Assembly (NCBI GenBank): GCA_003169655.1
Contig: PNAZ01000126.1
Coordinates: 1 to 39,641 of the forward strand
DNA: 39,641 bases
Direction of reading: 5' to 3'
Source of the DNA: Chloroflexota bacterium
GTDB taxonomy: Bacteria; Chloroflexota; Limnocylindria; Limnocylindrales; CSP1-4
Shown: positions 8,569-17,441 of the stretch, piece by piece
How the letters are laid out: each line of letters opens with the position of its first letter
How positions within the stretch are numbered: position 1 is the stretch's first letter
The notes under the pieces: generated by a model
Seen by the model: only the letters and a program-made list of their open reading frames with translations
What the model was told of the DNA's origin: nothing
The model's database searches: none
Translations under genes and position numbers: made by a program

Positions 8569-10157
8569 GGCGTCGAGGGAGCGCTGCACGTCATGCCTCC
8601 GCCTATCGGCGGGTCGGGATCGACCCACAGTTGCGGCACCGACCTGGTGCCGACCGTGCCGTTGAGACTCATGATCTCGACCGCGCCGAAGTTCGCCACG
8701 ACCGAATAGTCCCGGCGGATGGCGTCGTCGAGGATCGTCGGGCCCGGAATCCGGCTCTCGTTGGCAGGCTCGAAGCAGTCTGCAAAGCGCACGTCGAGGA
8801 TCAGGTACCGGACGTGGTTCGCCGCGAGATCCGCGACCATTCTGGCCTGCGTTGCGGCCGTGTTGGTGATCCCGGGGTTATACATCGTGTCGCGAACGCC
8901 GGGTGGCCGATCGGCCAGGTAGTAGGCGATCAACGGGTTGAAGAGTGCAAATCGGTTCTCGGCCTCGCCCACGAAAATCGGCTCATTCGCGCCGGTCTCG
9001 CTGCGCACCAGGCTCACCGCTGCATCGAGAGCCGTGTCGTACGGTTCGGGCGCATGCCCAAGGGTTGTGATCGGCAAGGCCGAGATGGCAATCATCAAGG
9101 CAACGCCGGTCGAAAGCGCCATACGTGCAGGGAAGCTCCGGGGCCGGTCGACGACGACGGCCAGCAAGAGGATGACCGGCACGATTGCTTCCGCCGTGTG
9201 CTCGCCGTCGGCGCGCCCAAGCGTCTGGAGGCGACACAACAGACCCAGGATGAGTAGTGCAAGGTACGTCGGCGGCATGCTCCGGCGCTGCCACAGTCGC
9301 GCGATCGCCAGGGCAAGAATCGCAAGCGGTGGCCAATACAGGATCCAGTCGAGCGTGGCTCCCGGATCCAGAACGGTGGTCAGCCCCGGCCCGGGCAATC
9401 CTCGAAATTCACGAGGACCGACCAGCGGATACCAGACGAGCTGCTCGACTAGTGCCTGGATCGGTACCGCGACGATCAGAAGGACGCCGGCTGGGATGAG
9501 GACGATCGCCGCACCGACGACCGGCCTGAGACTTCTCGTCGACACGCACACGGCGATCACGGCGTAGGCACCCAGGTCCTGCCTGGTGAGCACGCTGAGT
9601 CCGAGGAGGAGCCCAGCGGCCACGAGTTGGCGGTTCGACCCGCCTCGGGCAACGAGGAGGGCGCCGAACACGAGGATCATTGCCACTGCCCATGGCCAGA
9701 GGTCGACCCCGGTCCACCTGACACCGATGCCGGCCGCGACCGCGGCCAGAACGACACCCGGCAGACCTGGCGCTCGATCGCGCACCAGCCAGTAGCCGAG
9801 CAGGGCCGTGAGGCCAACCATCACCAGTCCGGCTGTACGCAGCACGATGAGGTCGGTTCCAAATATGGCGGTCAGGGCAGCCGCAAGATATGCCGTCAAC
9901 GGTCCGTAGAGCAGCCAGAAGTCGCGATAGGGAATACGACCGTGCAAGATGAACGTCCCCGCGGACGCTGCGATCCCTCCGTCGAAGATCGAGAGCGGAG
10001 CCCGGAGCATCGGAGCGGCAAGCGCGACCGCGATGAGCCCCGCGAGGACAGACCACCCGATCGGACCACGCGATCCCGCAAGGCCGGTTTCGTGGGGCTC
10101 GCTGGCGTCGTCCAGTGGCTTGCTGGCGCCGGTCGCGGCGTCGGTCGCGTTAGTCAC
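8565..10157 (-). CDS. GT39-like multi-pass membrane glycosyltransferase
   Basis: Multi-TM protein with 'GGIAASAGTFILHGRIPYRDFWLLYGPLTAYLAAAL'; GTG start; ATGA overlap with the downstream dehydrogenase. Confidence 0.7.
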   Translation of the reverse strand: MTNATDAATGASKPLDDASEPHETGLAGSRGPIGWSVLAGLIAVALAAPMLRAPLSIFDGGIAASAGTFILHGRIPYRDFWLLYGPLTAYLAAALTAIFGTDLIVLRTAGLVMVGLTALLGYWLVRDRAPGLPGVVLAAVAAGIGVRWTGVDLWPWAVAMILVFGALLVARGGSNRQLVAAGLLLGLSVLTRQDLGAYAVIAVCVSTRSLRPVVGAAIVLIPAGVLLIVAVPIQALVEQLVWYPLVGPREFRGLPGPGLTTVLDPGATLDWILYWPPLAILALAIARLWQRRSMPPTYLALLILGLLCRLQTLGRADGEHTAEAIVPVILLLAVVVDRPRSFPARMALSTGVALMIAISALPITTLGHAPEPYDTALDAAVSLVRSETGANEPIFVGEAENRFALFNPLIAYYLADRPPGVRDTMYNPGITNTAATQARMVADLAANHVRYLILDVRFADCFEPANESRIPGPTILDDAIRRDYSVVANFGAVEIMSLNGTVGTRSVPQLWVDPDPPIGGGMTCSAPSTP

Positions 10158-10163
10158 CGCCGG

Positions 10164-10192
10164 ATGCTAGTCAGCGTGGTGCGTAATGTCAC
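10164..10192 (-). promoter_or_regulatory. Putative promoter GTGACA-17-TAGCAT, leaderless for the 10157 gene
   Basis: Minus strand: GTGACA (10187-10192), 17-nt spacer, TAGCAT (10164-10169), 6 nt to GTG at 10157. Confidence 0.55.
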
Positions 10193-10251
10193 CAGCCGGT
10201 TAGTCAATCGCGACCCGTACTTCGGGTTCGACTCAGTGGTCGCGGCCCGAG

Positions 10252-11820
10252 TCACCTGGCGCGAATGAAGACGAGGCCGTCGGCGTCCTGGTAGACCTGG
10301 GTCCAGGCCGATGATGCCTGGATCAGCGGGATCAGCGCCGCCTGCTCCTCGCGGCTGGCGACGACGACCGTCACCTGCCAGCGATCGAGGATCGCCTGCC
10401 AGTCGGCTGCCCCGTCGGACAGCGCGATGTGGTCGTCCCAGGCGGCTGTCGGGATCACTTCGATCCGCGAGTCCACGGCGATCGGCACGCCGGGCAGGGC
10501 CAGTTCCAGCCACGAGCCCCAGCGCTGTGCGTTCCAGACCCGGTCCGCCGGTCCGGCCCGGGCGAGGAGCGCCGTGGTAATTCCGGCCGGCGCGTCGGTC
10601 AACAGGCCGGGCGGGCCTTCGAGCGCGGTTCCGCCGCGCCAGACCGGCAGCAGGACGACGCCGACCAGGGCCAGCACGACCACGATTGCGCCGTTCAGTC
10701 CCGAGGCCCGTTCGACCCGCTCGACAGGCGCTGGCGCCCTGCCTGCGGCCCCCTCTCCGGGCGGCTCCATGGCCCTGGGCGCCTCCGCGGCGCCTGACGC
10801 CTCCACCGCCCGAGGCCGTCCGAGCAGCCCGGCGACGGCGACCGGCGCAGCCAGGGCCCACCAGGCGATCCCCCGCTCGGCCGAGGCGGCCACGATCCCC
10901 AGGAAGGCGAGCCACAGGATCGCCGGCCCAACCTGCCGCCAGAGGCCCCGGCGCGACCCCGCCGCAGCGTCGGCCCGCAGCCGACGGAGGATCAATAGGC
11001 CAAAGATGATCATCGAGCCGTAGAGGAGGAGGCCGCTCGCCGAGAGCGGGGCCGTCGGCTGCCACTCACTGATCAGGCGCCGGATCGTGGGATTCGTGGT
11101 CAACCCGATCGCGTATGACCAGACCCCGATCCCGAACGGGTTGACCAACGAGGCCAGCGCCGTGGTGATCGCCACCGCCAGCATGGTCCGGGCCGCCGGC
11201 CGGCCGGCCAGGAGGTCCTCCAGCCAGGCCACCCCCACGGCGACCGGGGCAAAGATGAAGCTGCCGTGGATGCTCGCCCAGGGGATCACCAGGAGCGGGA
11301 TCAGCCAGACCGCCCAGCGCACCCGGCCGGTCCGTCCCGAGCGGCCCGCAAGGATCGCCAGGGTGGCCGCGAAGAGGACCATCCCGAGGAGCTGCGGACG
11401 CATGCCCATCGCGGCCGCGGCGAGGACGAAGGCCGCCAGGGCCAGCCAGGCGCCGACCCGTTGCCCGACGCCCGATCGACGGCAGGCGACGTAGACCAGG
11501 CCGATCACCAGGCCGACGAGGAGTGCCCGGAGGATCGCCAGTCCGGCCCAGCCGCCAGCCCGATCGGCCAGGGCCAGGAGCACCTGGGCGCCCCACTGCT
11601 GGTCAAGCCACGGCCCGCCAGCGGTCGTGAACGCGAACGGGTCGGTCCGCAGGACGGCGCCCTGGTCGAGGATCAGGTCGCCGGCCCGAATGTTGTAGGC
11701 CAGGTCAACGGTCGACAGGGTCGCCAGGAGCGCGGCCAGGATCGGGAGCAGGATCGCCAGAGCGACCCACAATTGCGGAAACGTCAGGCGCGGGAGCCCC
11801 GGCCGACGGGCAGCAGTCAT
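10252..11820 (-). CDS. Multi-pass membrane protein, GT-C-like
   Basis: 'LLPILAALLATLSTVDLAYNIRAGDLILDQGAVLRTDPFAFTTAGGPWLDQQWGAQVLLAL'; many TM segments; ATG at 11820. Confidence 0.65.
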   Translation of the reverse strand: MTAARRPGLPRLTFPQLWVALAILLPILAALLATLSTVDLAYNIRAGDLILDQGAVLRTDPFAFTTAGGPWLDQQWGAQVLLALADRAGGWAGLAILRALLVGLVIGLVYVACRRSGVGQRVGAWLALAAFVLAAAAMGMRPQLLGMVLFAATLAILAGRSGRTGRVRWAVWLIPLLVIPWASIHGSFIFAPVAVGVAWLEDLLAGRPAARTMLAVAITTALASLVNPFGIGVWSYAIGLTTNPTIRRLISEWQPTAPLSASGLLLYGSMIIFGLLILRRLRADAAAGSRRGLWRQVGPAILWLAFLGIVAASAERGIAWWALAAPVAVAGLLGRPRAVEASGAAEAPRAMEPPGEGAAGRAPAPVERVERASGLNGAIVVVLALVGVVLLPVWRGGTALEGPPGLLTDAPAGITTALLARAGPADRVWNAQRWGSWLELALPGVPIAVDSRIEVIPTAAWDDHIALSDGAADWQAILDRWQVTVVVASREEQAALIPLIQASSAWTQVYQDADGLVFIRAR

Positions 11821-11827
11821 CCCGGCG

Positions 11828-11833
11828 ATCCTA
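11828..11833 (-). promoter_or_regulatory. Putative -10 element TAGGAT, 7 nt upstream of ATG 11820
   Basis: Minus strand TAGGAT-cgccggg-ATG. Confidence 0.4.
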
Positions 11834-11868
11834 CCCGGCACCAGCGGGCGGCCGATCCCCCGATCGTC

Positions 11869-13068
11869 CTACGAGGCAACCTCTCGGCTGATCCGCACAG
11901 CCCGGGCGCCGTCGTCGTAGATCGACTCCACGGCGCGGACCATCAGCCCGATGCAGAACCGAGCGTGGACCACGTCGTGACCGGCCCGGCCGACCATGTC
12001 GGCCAGGGGATGGTCCTTGAGCAGCCGGATGATCGCCCCGGCCAGGGCCTCGGGATCATGGGGCGGTACGAGCAGGCCCGAGACGCCGTCCTCGATCACC
12101 TCGGGGATCCCGCCGACCCGGCTGGCCACGACCGGCCGGCTGAGGGCCATCGCTTCGAGGATCGAGAGGCCCTGCGCCTCGCGGTAGGAAGGCAGGACGG
12201 CCACATCGAGGGCCGCGGTCACCGACGGCACGTCGTCCCGCCGCCCGGTGAACACGACCCGGTGGGCAATCCGGAGCGACGCCGCCTGCTGCTCGAGCTC
12301 GGCGTGGCGGCTGCCCTCGCCGACCACCAGCAGGGTCGCGTTGGGAACCGCCCGCAGGACCGCCGGCCAGGCCTCGAGCAGGGTGGGGTGGCCCTTCTCG
12401 GGCTCGAGCCGGGCGACGACCCCGACCACGACCGAATCAGGCTCGATCCCGTACTGCTCGCGGAACGTGCAGCACGGCTCGGTCTCGTCGTAGCGGGCCA
12501 GGTCCACCCCGTTGTAGATCAGGCGGACCGGCGCCCCGACCCGTCCCTCGTCGTGGATCTTGGCCTCGATCGCCCGCGAGACCGCGATCAGCTGGTCGAT
12601 CTGGGGGGTCAGGATCTGGAGCACCCGGCGATCCTCGTCGGACCGGATCCGACTGGAGTGGACCGTCGACACGATGTACGGCCGGCGGTGGCCGGCCTCG
12701 CCCAGGGCGATCGCCGCCCGGGTCCCGACCAGCTCGGCCCGGTACATGTGATCGTGGATCACGTCCGGATTGATGTCCGCCAACAGGGTGGCCACGACCC
12801 CGGTCGCGATCGCGTCGTCGGGCTCCTCGACCAGGGTCACCGGGAAGCCCGCCCGCTGCATCTTGCGGACCGCGCTGCCGCCCGACAGGGAGATCACGCT
12901 GGCGTCGTAGCGCGTCCGGTCGAGCCGGCTGAGGAGCGAGAAGAGATGCTCCTGGGCGCCGCCACTGGTGCCCGTCGCCAGGATCTCCACCACGCGCACC
13001 TTGCCGCCCGCGACGGCCGGTGAGTCGAGCGGCTCGAGGCACGGATCGCCGGCGATCGGCGGGGTCAT
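11869..13068 (-). CDS. Family 4 glycosyltransferase
   Basis: 'VRVVEILATGTSGGAQEHLFSLLSRL', 'LIYNGVDLARYDE', 'VVGVVARLEPEKGHPTLLEAWP', 'PSYREAQGLSILEAMALSRPVVASRVGGIPEVIEDGVSGLLVPPHDPEALA'. Confidence 0.93.
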   Translation of the reverse strand: MTPPIAGDPCLEPLDSPAVAGGKVRVVEILATGTSGGAQEHLFSLLSRLDRTRYDASVISLSGGSAVRKMQRAGFPVTLVEEPDDAIATGVVATLLADINPDVIHDHMYRAELVGTRAAIALGEAGHRRPYIVSTVHSSRIRSDEDRRVLQILTPQIDQLIAVSRAIEAKIHDEGRVGAPVRLIYNGVDLARYDETEPCCTFREQYGIEPDSVVVGVVARLEPEKGHPTLLEAWPAVLRAVPNATLLVVGEGSRHAELEQQAASLRIAHRVVFTGRRDDVPSVTAALDVAVLPSYREAQGLSILEAMALSRPVVASRVGGIPEVIEDGVSGLLVPPHDPEALAGAIIRLLKDHPLADMVGRAGHDVVHARFCIGLMVRAVESIYDDGARAVRISREVAS

Positions 13069-14288
13069 CAGCCGACGCTCCGGCGCACGAGCAGGCGCTG
13101 GATCGGCTCGTCGCGCGCGCCCCACTCGTACTTGTAGGCCTCGTCGCCGCGCAGGAAGTCCATCCGCCGGAAGCCACCGGCGAGGGCCGCCTGAACGTAG
13201 CTCGCGACCATCACCACGCCGGGGCTGAGATCGCGCGCGTCGGGATCCATGCCCGCGTTGTAGAAGAGCAGCGATGCGCCGTCGACCAGGTGGATCCCCG
13301 CTCCGATCGTCCGCCCCCCGACGGCCAGGAACGAGAGCACGAGCGGGCCATCGGGGCCGAGCAGCTCGAACAGCCGCCCGAAGAAACGCCGGCTCATCGC
13401 CCCGCCGGCGGTCTCGGGGAAGAGGCCCTCGGCACCCCAGCGCTTCTGGTGGAGGGCGGCGAAGGCCGGCAAGTCGGCCAGCGGATCGGCCGAGCGGGTC
13501 AGGCTGATCGGGCCGGCGGACTCGGCCCGGCGCAGTTTCCGGCGGATCTCGTGGCGTTCCTTCTTGCCCAGGCTGGCCAGGAAGTCCTCGAAGTCGGCCC
13601 CCACGGGCAGGGTCACGACCGGGCAGACATCCTCGCGCTCGAGGTTGAGCGTCCAGCCGGCACCAGCCTCGCGCCGCCCGAACGCGGCGGCCAGCGCCTC
13701 GGCGGCCGGGTCGCCGCAGCGCAGCCGGCGCAGGTCGACCACGTCCCAGGCCGGCGCCTCGGAGCCCGCCAGGTAGCCGACCGCGGCGTCCGCCACCGCG
13801 TCCAGGTCGCCCGGGGCCGTCAGCAGGGTGGCGTAGTCGGCGTGGTACGAGGCACCGAAGAAGATCGCTGTCGCACTGCCCGGCACGGGGGTCAGCTCGA
13901 TGTCGGCCGACAGCCGCATCCGGGTGTGGCCGGCTTCGTCGGAGGTCTCAACTTCGTGGCGATGCATGAGCGGCACGATCCCGATCGGGTCGGCGCCGGG
14001 CAGTGGGTCACCGGCAGCGTCGACCGGCACGACGACCAGCGTCTCGTCATGGGCGTTGGCGCCGTAGGCGTCCCACCAGGCGCGCTGGAAGGCCCACGAC
14101 GAGAACGGGGTGGCCAGCGGATTGCGCGCGACGAGCGCATCCCAGGTGGCGGCAGGGATCGAATCGAAGGACTGCTGGACGGCGACGAAGGGCCGTTCGG
14201 GGCTCTGGGTGCGCGCCGTGGGGATTCGCAGCGAACCGCTCACGGCGCCCGGACAGACAGGCTCCGCGCTGAGCGTGGGGGTGGTCAC
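13068..14288 (-). CDS. GNAT-fold acetyltransferase of the CelD/BcsL (FemAB-like) type
   Basis: 'NPLATPFSSWAFQRAWWDAYG', 'LGKKERHEIRRKLRRAE', 'AGIHLVDGASLLFYNAGMDPDARDLSPGVVMVASYVQAALAGGFRRMDFLRGDEAYKYEWG'. Confidence 0.85.
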   Translation of the reverse strand: MTTPTLSAEPVCPGAVSGSLRIPTARTQSPERPFVAVQQSFDSIPAATWDALVARNPLATPFSSWAFQRAWWDAYGANAHDETLVVVPVDAAGDPLPGADPIGIVPLMHRHEVETSDEAGHTRMRLSADIELTPVPGSATAIFFGASYHADYATLLTAPGDLDAVADAAVGYLAGSEAPAWDVVDLRRLRCGDPAAEALAAAFGRREAGAGWTLNLEREDVCPVVTLPVGADFEDFLASLGKKERHEIRRKLRRAESAGPISLTRSADPLADLPAFAALHQKRWGAEGLFPETAGGAMSRRFFGRLFELLGPDGPLVLSFLAVGGRTIGAGIHLVDGASLLFYNAGMDPDARDLSPGVVMVASYVQAALAGGFRRMDFLRGDEAYKYEWGARDEPIQRLLVRRSVG

Positions 14289-14295
14289 GCCGGCG

Positions 14296-14301
14296 AGAAT
14301 A
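14296..14301 (-). promoter_or_regulatory. Putative -10 element TATTCT, 7 nt upstream of GTG 14288
   Basis: Minus strand TATTCT-cgccggc-GTG. Confidence 0.4.
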
Positions 14302-14339
14302 GCACTACATCGGGCTGGGTCATTGCGGCAGCAACGGCC

Positions 14340-15602
14340 CTACAGGTGATAGGCCCAATAGACCCCGCCGGCGCCGACCACGACCCCGAAGACGATCGCG
14401 ATTCGCCAGATCCAGCCGACCCCGTGGCGGGCCGCGGCGATGCAGCACAGGGCCATCGCGAAGGGGATCGCGTCGAGGGCGTAGCGGTAGCCGTACTGCA
14501 GCCAGCCGCCGCCGTAGTAGAGCAGGTTGGGAACCAGGGTCAGGACCAGCGCGCCGAGCAGGAGCCAGCTCCGGCGGTTGAGCCAGTTCGCCCGGATCGC
14601 CCAGAAGAGGCCCGGGCTGGTGATGAAGATCGACATCCCCAGGCCGTCCGGCTTGAAGAACGGGAACGTCGGGATCTGGGTCGGCGTGTGCAGGAACAGG
14701 TAGTCGATGTTCATGCCCAGGTGGCTGAGCGAGAACAGGCCCTGGTCGCGCAGGGCGACCAGCCAGTCGGGCAGGCTGGCCAAGCCGTAGCCCGATTCGA
14801 ACGGCGAGCCGAAGCGGACGGCGTTGTACCACAGGGCGAAGATGCCCAGCGGCAGGAAGCCCACGCTGAGCAGCAGCCAGTCGAGGATCACCGGACGCCA
14901 GCGGTTGATGGCCGACCGCCCGGCCGCGATCGCCTTGTCAACCGGGGCCAGCATCAGGGCGTAGATCGGCAGCGCCAGGATCAGCGGCGCCCGGGTCAGG
15001 AAGGCGGCCCCGCCCAGCACGCCCACGATCAACGGCCGGCGCCGGCCGAAGAGCTCGATCAGGGCCATCAGGGTCAGGCCCGTGGCGACCAGGTGGCCGG
15101 TGTGCCAGACGCCGCCCCGGGTGGTGACCCACCAGATCTGGGTGCTGAAGCCGAACAGGACCACCAGCCAGACCCGGTCGATCAGCGATCGGACGCCGAG
15201 CCGGGCGGCCAGCCACCAGCACAGCCCGAGGTCGAGCGCCGCCAGGGCGGCATTGATGACTGGCTGCCAATGGTCGGCCTGACCGGGCCCGAAGAGGGCC
15301 ACGATCGGCACAAGGACGAACGCCGGGAACGGGCCGAACGGGACGTAGACCCGGTCGCCGATCACCACGTTGTCGTACGGCCCGAGGGCCGAGGTCAGCC
15401 AGGTCCGGCCGTGCAGGAACGCGTCGGCGAGGTAGAAGAAGTCGCCCCGCCCGGCGTCGAACGCGTGATTCGAGGCCCAGAAGATGAGGAAGCCGATGAT
15501 CATCAGCCCGCTGACCACGATCGGTCCGCGGTACGAGACGCGATCGAACTCGCTCGACCGGGCGCCGAAGAAGTTCGGTGCGGCCGCCGGTCCGTTGCTC
15601 AT
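14340..15602 (-). CDS. Multi-pass membrane glycosyltransferase-like protein (GT39/GT-C-like)
   Basis: 'SNHAFDAGRGDFFYLADAFLHGRTWLTSALGPYDNVVIGDRVYVPFGPFPAFVLVPIVALFG'; ATG at 15602 preferred to the track start. Confidence 0.65.
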   Translation of the reverse strand: MSNGPAAAPNFFGARSSEFDRVSYRGPIVVSGLMIIGFLIFWASNHAFDAGRGDFFYLADAFLHGRTWLTSALGPYDNVVIGDRVYVPFGPFPAFVLVPIVALFGPGQADHWQPVINAALAALDLGLCWWLAARLGVRSLIDRVWLVVLFGFSTQIWWVTTRGGVWHTGHLVATGLTLMALIELFGRRRPLIVGVLGGAAFLTRAPLILALPIYALMLAPVDKAIAAGRSAINRWRPVILDWLLLSVGFLPLGIFALWYNAVRFGSPFESGYGLASLPDWLVALRDQGLFSLSHLGMNIDYLFLHTPTQIPTFPFFKPDGLGMSIFITSPGLFWAIRANWLNRRSWLLLGALVLTLVPNLLYYGGGWLQYGYRYALDAIPFAMALCCIAAARHGVGWIWRIAIVFGVVVGAGGVYWAYHL

Positions 15603-16663
15603 TCCGGGTTCCGCCGGGCAACCAGCGGCGGCGCGATCAGGCCGACGCCGAACAGGACCGGATAGATCGCCGCCGGCACGATCCCCAGCAGGACGACCGG
15701 CGTCGCCGTCGCCAGGGGAATCAGGACGGCCCACCAGCGGCGGCGTTCGAGCAGCCAGGCGACCGGCAGGAGGAGAAGCACGGCGTAATGGTCCCAGAGC
15801 ACGGGCGATAGCAGTTGGCTCGCGGTGGCCGCGGTCAGGAAGCCGATCTCGGCGGGCGAGCGGAGCGCCGTCCAGACGACGATCACGATCACGGCGATCG
15901 TGACGACCAGCTGGAGCGCCGACGCGAGGACCTCGGGCGCGCCGAGCTGGAAGGCGATCGCCCCGGGCGTGAAGTTGTGGGGCGTGGTCACCGGCGCGCT
16001 CACCTGGCGGAGGACGGCGACATAGTCCGACCAGGTGCCGAGCCCGGCCAGCAGGGTCGCCGCGATGGCCGCCACGGCGAGGCCGCCGACCGCCACGCCA
16101 ATTGCCCGCCAGCGGCGGACCAGGGCCGCCCAGACCAGGACCAGCCCGGGCTGGATCTTGACGATCGTGCCCAGGGCGATCGCCGCCCCCAGCCGTCCCG
16201 GTCGGTCGAGCCAGCGCCAGCCGGCGGCGAAGACGAGAAACAGGAGCGGGCCAACCTGGCCGAGCTTGAGCGAGTAGGCGAGCGGCCAGGACAGGCCGCC
16301 GAGGAGGACCACCGCCCAGCGGACCTCGCGCCGAACCGGCAGGAGGGCGGCGCCGGCCAGGAACGCGGCGGCCATCGCCGCGATCCAGACGCCCGGCTCA
16401 AGGACGGCCGGCAGCAGGGCGAAGGGCAGGGCGAGGATCGCGAACGGGGGCGGGTAGTAGAAGAAGAGGAAGCCGCCCGAGACGTTGACCGAGGTGTCGT
16501 ACAGCGGCTGGCCGTGGACGAGGCGGAGGGCTGCCGCGGCATACGCCCCGTAGTCGAAGCCGAGGGTCGAGCCGGCGCTCAGGAGGACCGGGCCGACGAC
16601 GAAGATCAGGCTGGCCAGCGCGGCGACTGGCAGCCAGGCGGCTCGGTTCTGCCAGTCAGCCAC
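15599..16663 (-). CDS. GT87/DUF2029-like membrane glycosyltransferase
   Basis: 'DYGAYAAAALRLVHGQPLYDTSVNVSGGFLFFYYPPPFAILALPFALLP'. Confidence 0.8.
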   Translation of the reverse strand: MADWQNRAAWLPVAALASLIFVVGPVLLSAGSTLGFDYGAYAAAALRLVHGQPLYDTSVNVSGGFLFFYYPPPFAILALPFALLPAVLEPGVWIAAMAAAFLAGAALLPVRREVRWAVVLLGGLSWPLAYSLKLGQVGPLLFLVFAAGWRWLDRPGRLGAAIALGTIVKIQPGLVLVWAALVRRWRAIGVAVGGLAVAAIAATLLAGLGTWSDYVAVLRQVSAPVTTPHNFTPGAIAFQLGAPEVLASALQLVVTIAVIVIVVWTALRSPAEIGFLTAATASQLLSPVLWDHYAVLLLLPVAWLLERRRWWAVLIPLATATPVVLLGIVPAAIYPVLFGVGLIAPPLVARRNPE

Positions 16664-17441
16664 GCCGATGCAGGAGCGGGATCCGGAACAGGTCCCAGGC
16701 CACCCGCAGGGCCAGGGCCGGCCGGGCGCTCATGCGCGAACCGCGCTTGTCGGACCACTGAATCGGCACGATCGCGATCCGGTAGCCACGCCGCCGGGCC
16801 AGGTGGATCAGCTCGACGTCGAAGACGATGCTGGTCACCTTCTGGTGCTTGAACAGGTCCTGGGTGGCGGCCAGGGTGAAGCCCTTGAAGCCACATTGGG
16901 TGTCCTTGACCGGGCCGACGACCCAGATCGACGCACCCGCATGGAAGACCCGGCCGAGCAGGCGCCGGTAGCCGGGCTGCGTCCGGCGCATGTCCCGGCC
17001 ATCGGGCTGGATCCGGCTGCCCAGAGCCACGTCGTGATCGGCCAGCGCAGCCACCAGCTTGGGCAGCTGGTCGGGCGGCGTGGCCATGTCGGCGTCGGCG
17101 AAGACGACCACGTCAGAATCGGCGGCCAGCATCCCCGACCGGACCGCCGCGCCCTTGCCGCCGTGGGACACCTCCAGGAGGTCGAGTCGGACGCCCGCCG
17201 GAGGCGAGCTGAACTCCGGCCTGGCCCGGACCAGGGCAACGGTCCCGTCCGTGCTGCCGTCGTCCACGACGAGCACGCGAACGGTGGGGGGCAGCGCGTC
17301 GGCGCCGACCGAGCCTTCGCGGGCCGGGCCGCCCCGCCGGCGCAGGTAGCCGAACAGCTCATCGAGAGCAGATCCCAGCCGATCCTCCTCGTTGAAGGCG
17401 GGCAGGACGACGGTCAGGCTGGCCGGCGGCGTGGTCGTCAC
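16656..17441 (-). CDS. Family 2 glycosyltransferase, dolichyl/polyprenyl-phosphate glucosyltransferase-like (ALG5-like)
   Basis: 'LTVVLPAFNEEDRLGSALDEL', 'GGKGAAVRSGMLAADSDVVVFADADMATPPDQLPKLV', 'VKDTQCGFKGFTLAATQDLF', 'FDVELIHLARRRGYRIAIVPIQW'. Confidence 0.9.
   Translation of the reverse strand: MTTTPPASLTVVLPAFNEEDRLGSALDELFGYLRRRGGPAREGSVGADALPPTVRVLVVDDGSTDGTVALVRARPEFSSPPAGVRLDLLEVSHGGKGAAVRSGMLAADSDVVVFADADMATPPDQLPKLVAALADHDVALGSRIQPDGRDMRRTQPGYRRLLGRVFHAGASIWVVGPVKDTQCGFKGFTLAATQDLFKHQKVTSIVFDVELIHLARRRGYRIAIVPIQWSDKRGSRMSARPALALRVAWDLFRIPLLHRRG

Noticed and set aside
11266-13023. 585-aa plus-strand ORF
   Set aside because: Antisense to the 10252 membrane protein and GT4; charged low-complexity sequence.
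13020-15665. 881-aa plus-strand ORF, longest in the track
   Set aside because: Runs antisense across two genes with clear family signatures; composition (R/D/G/Q/E/P) is that of shadow ORFs.
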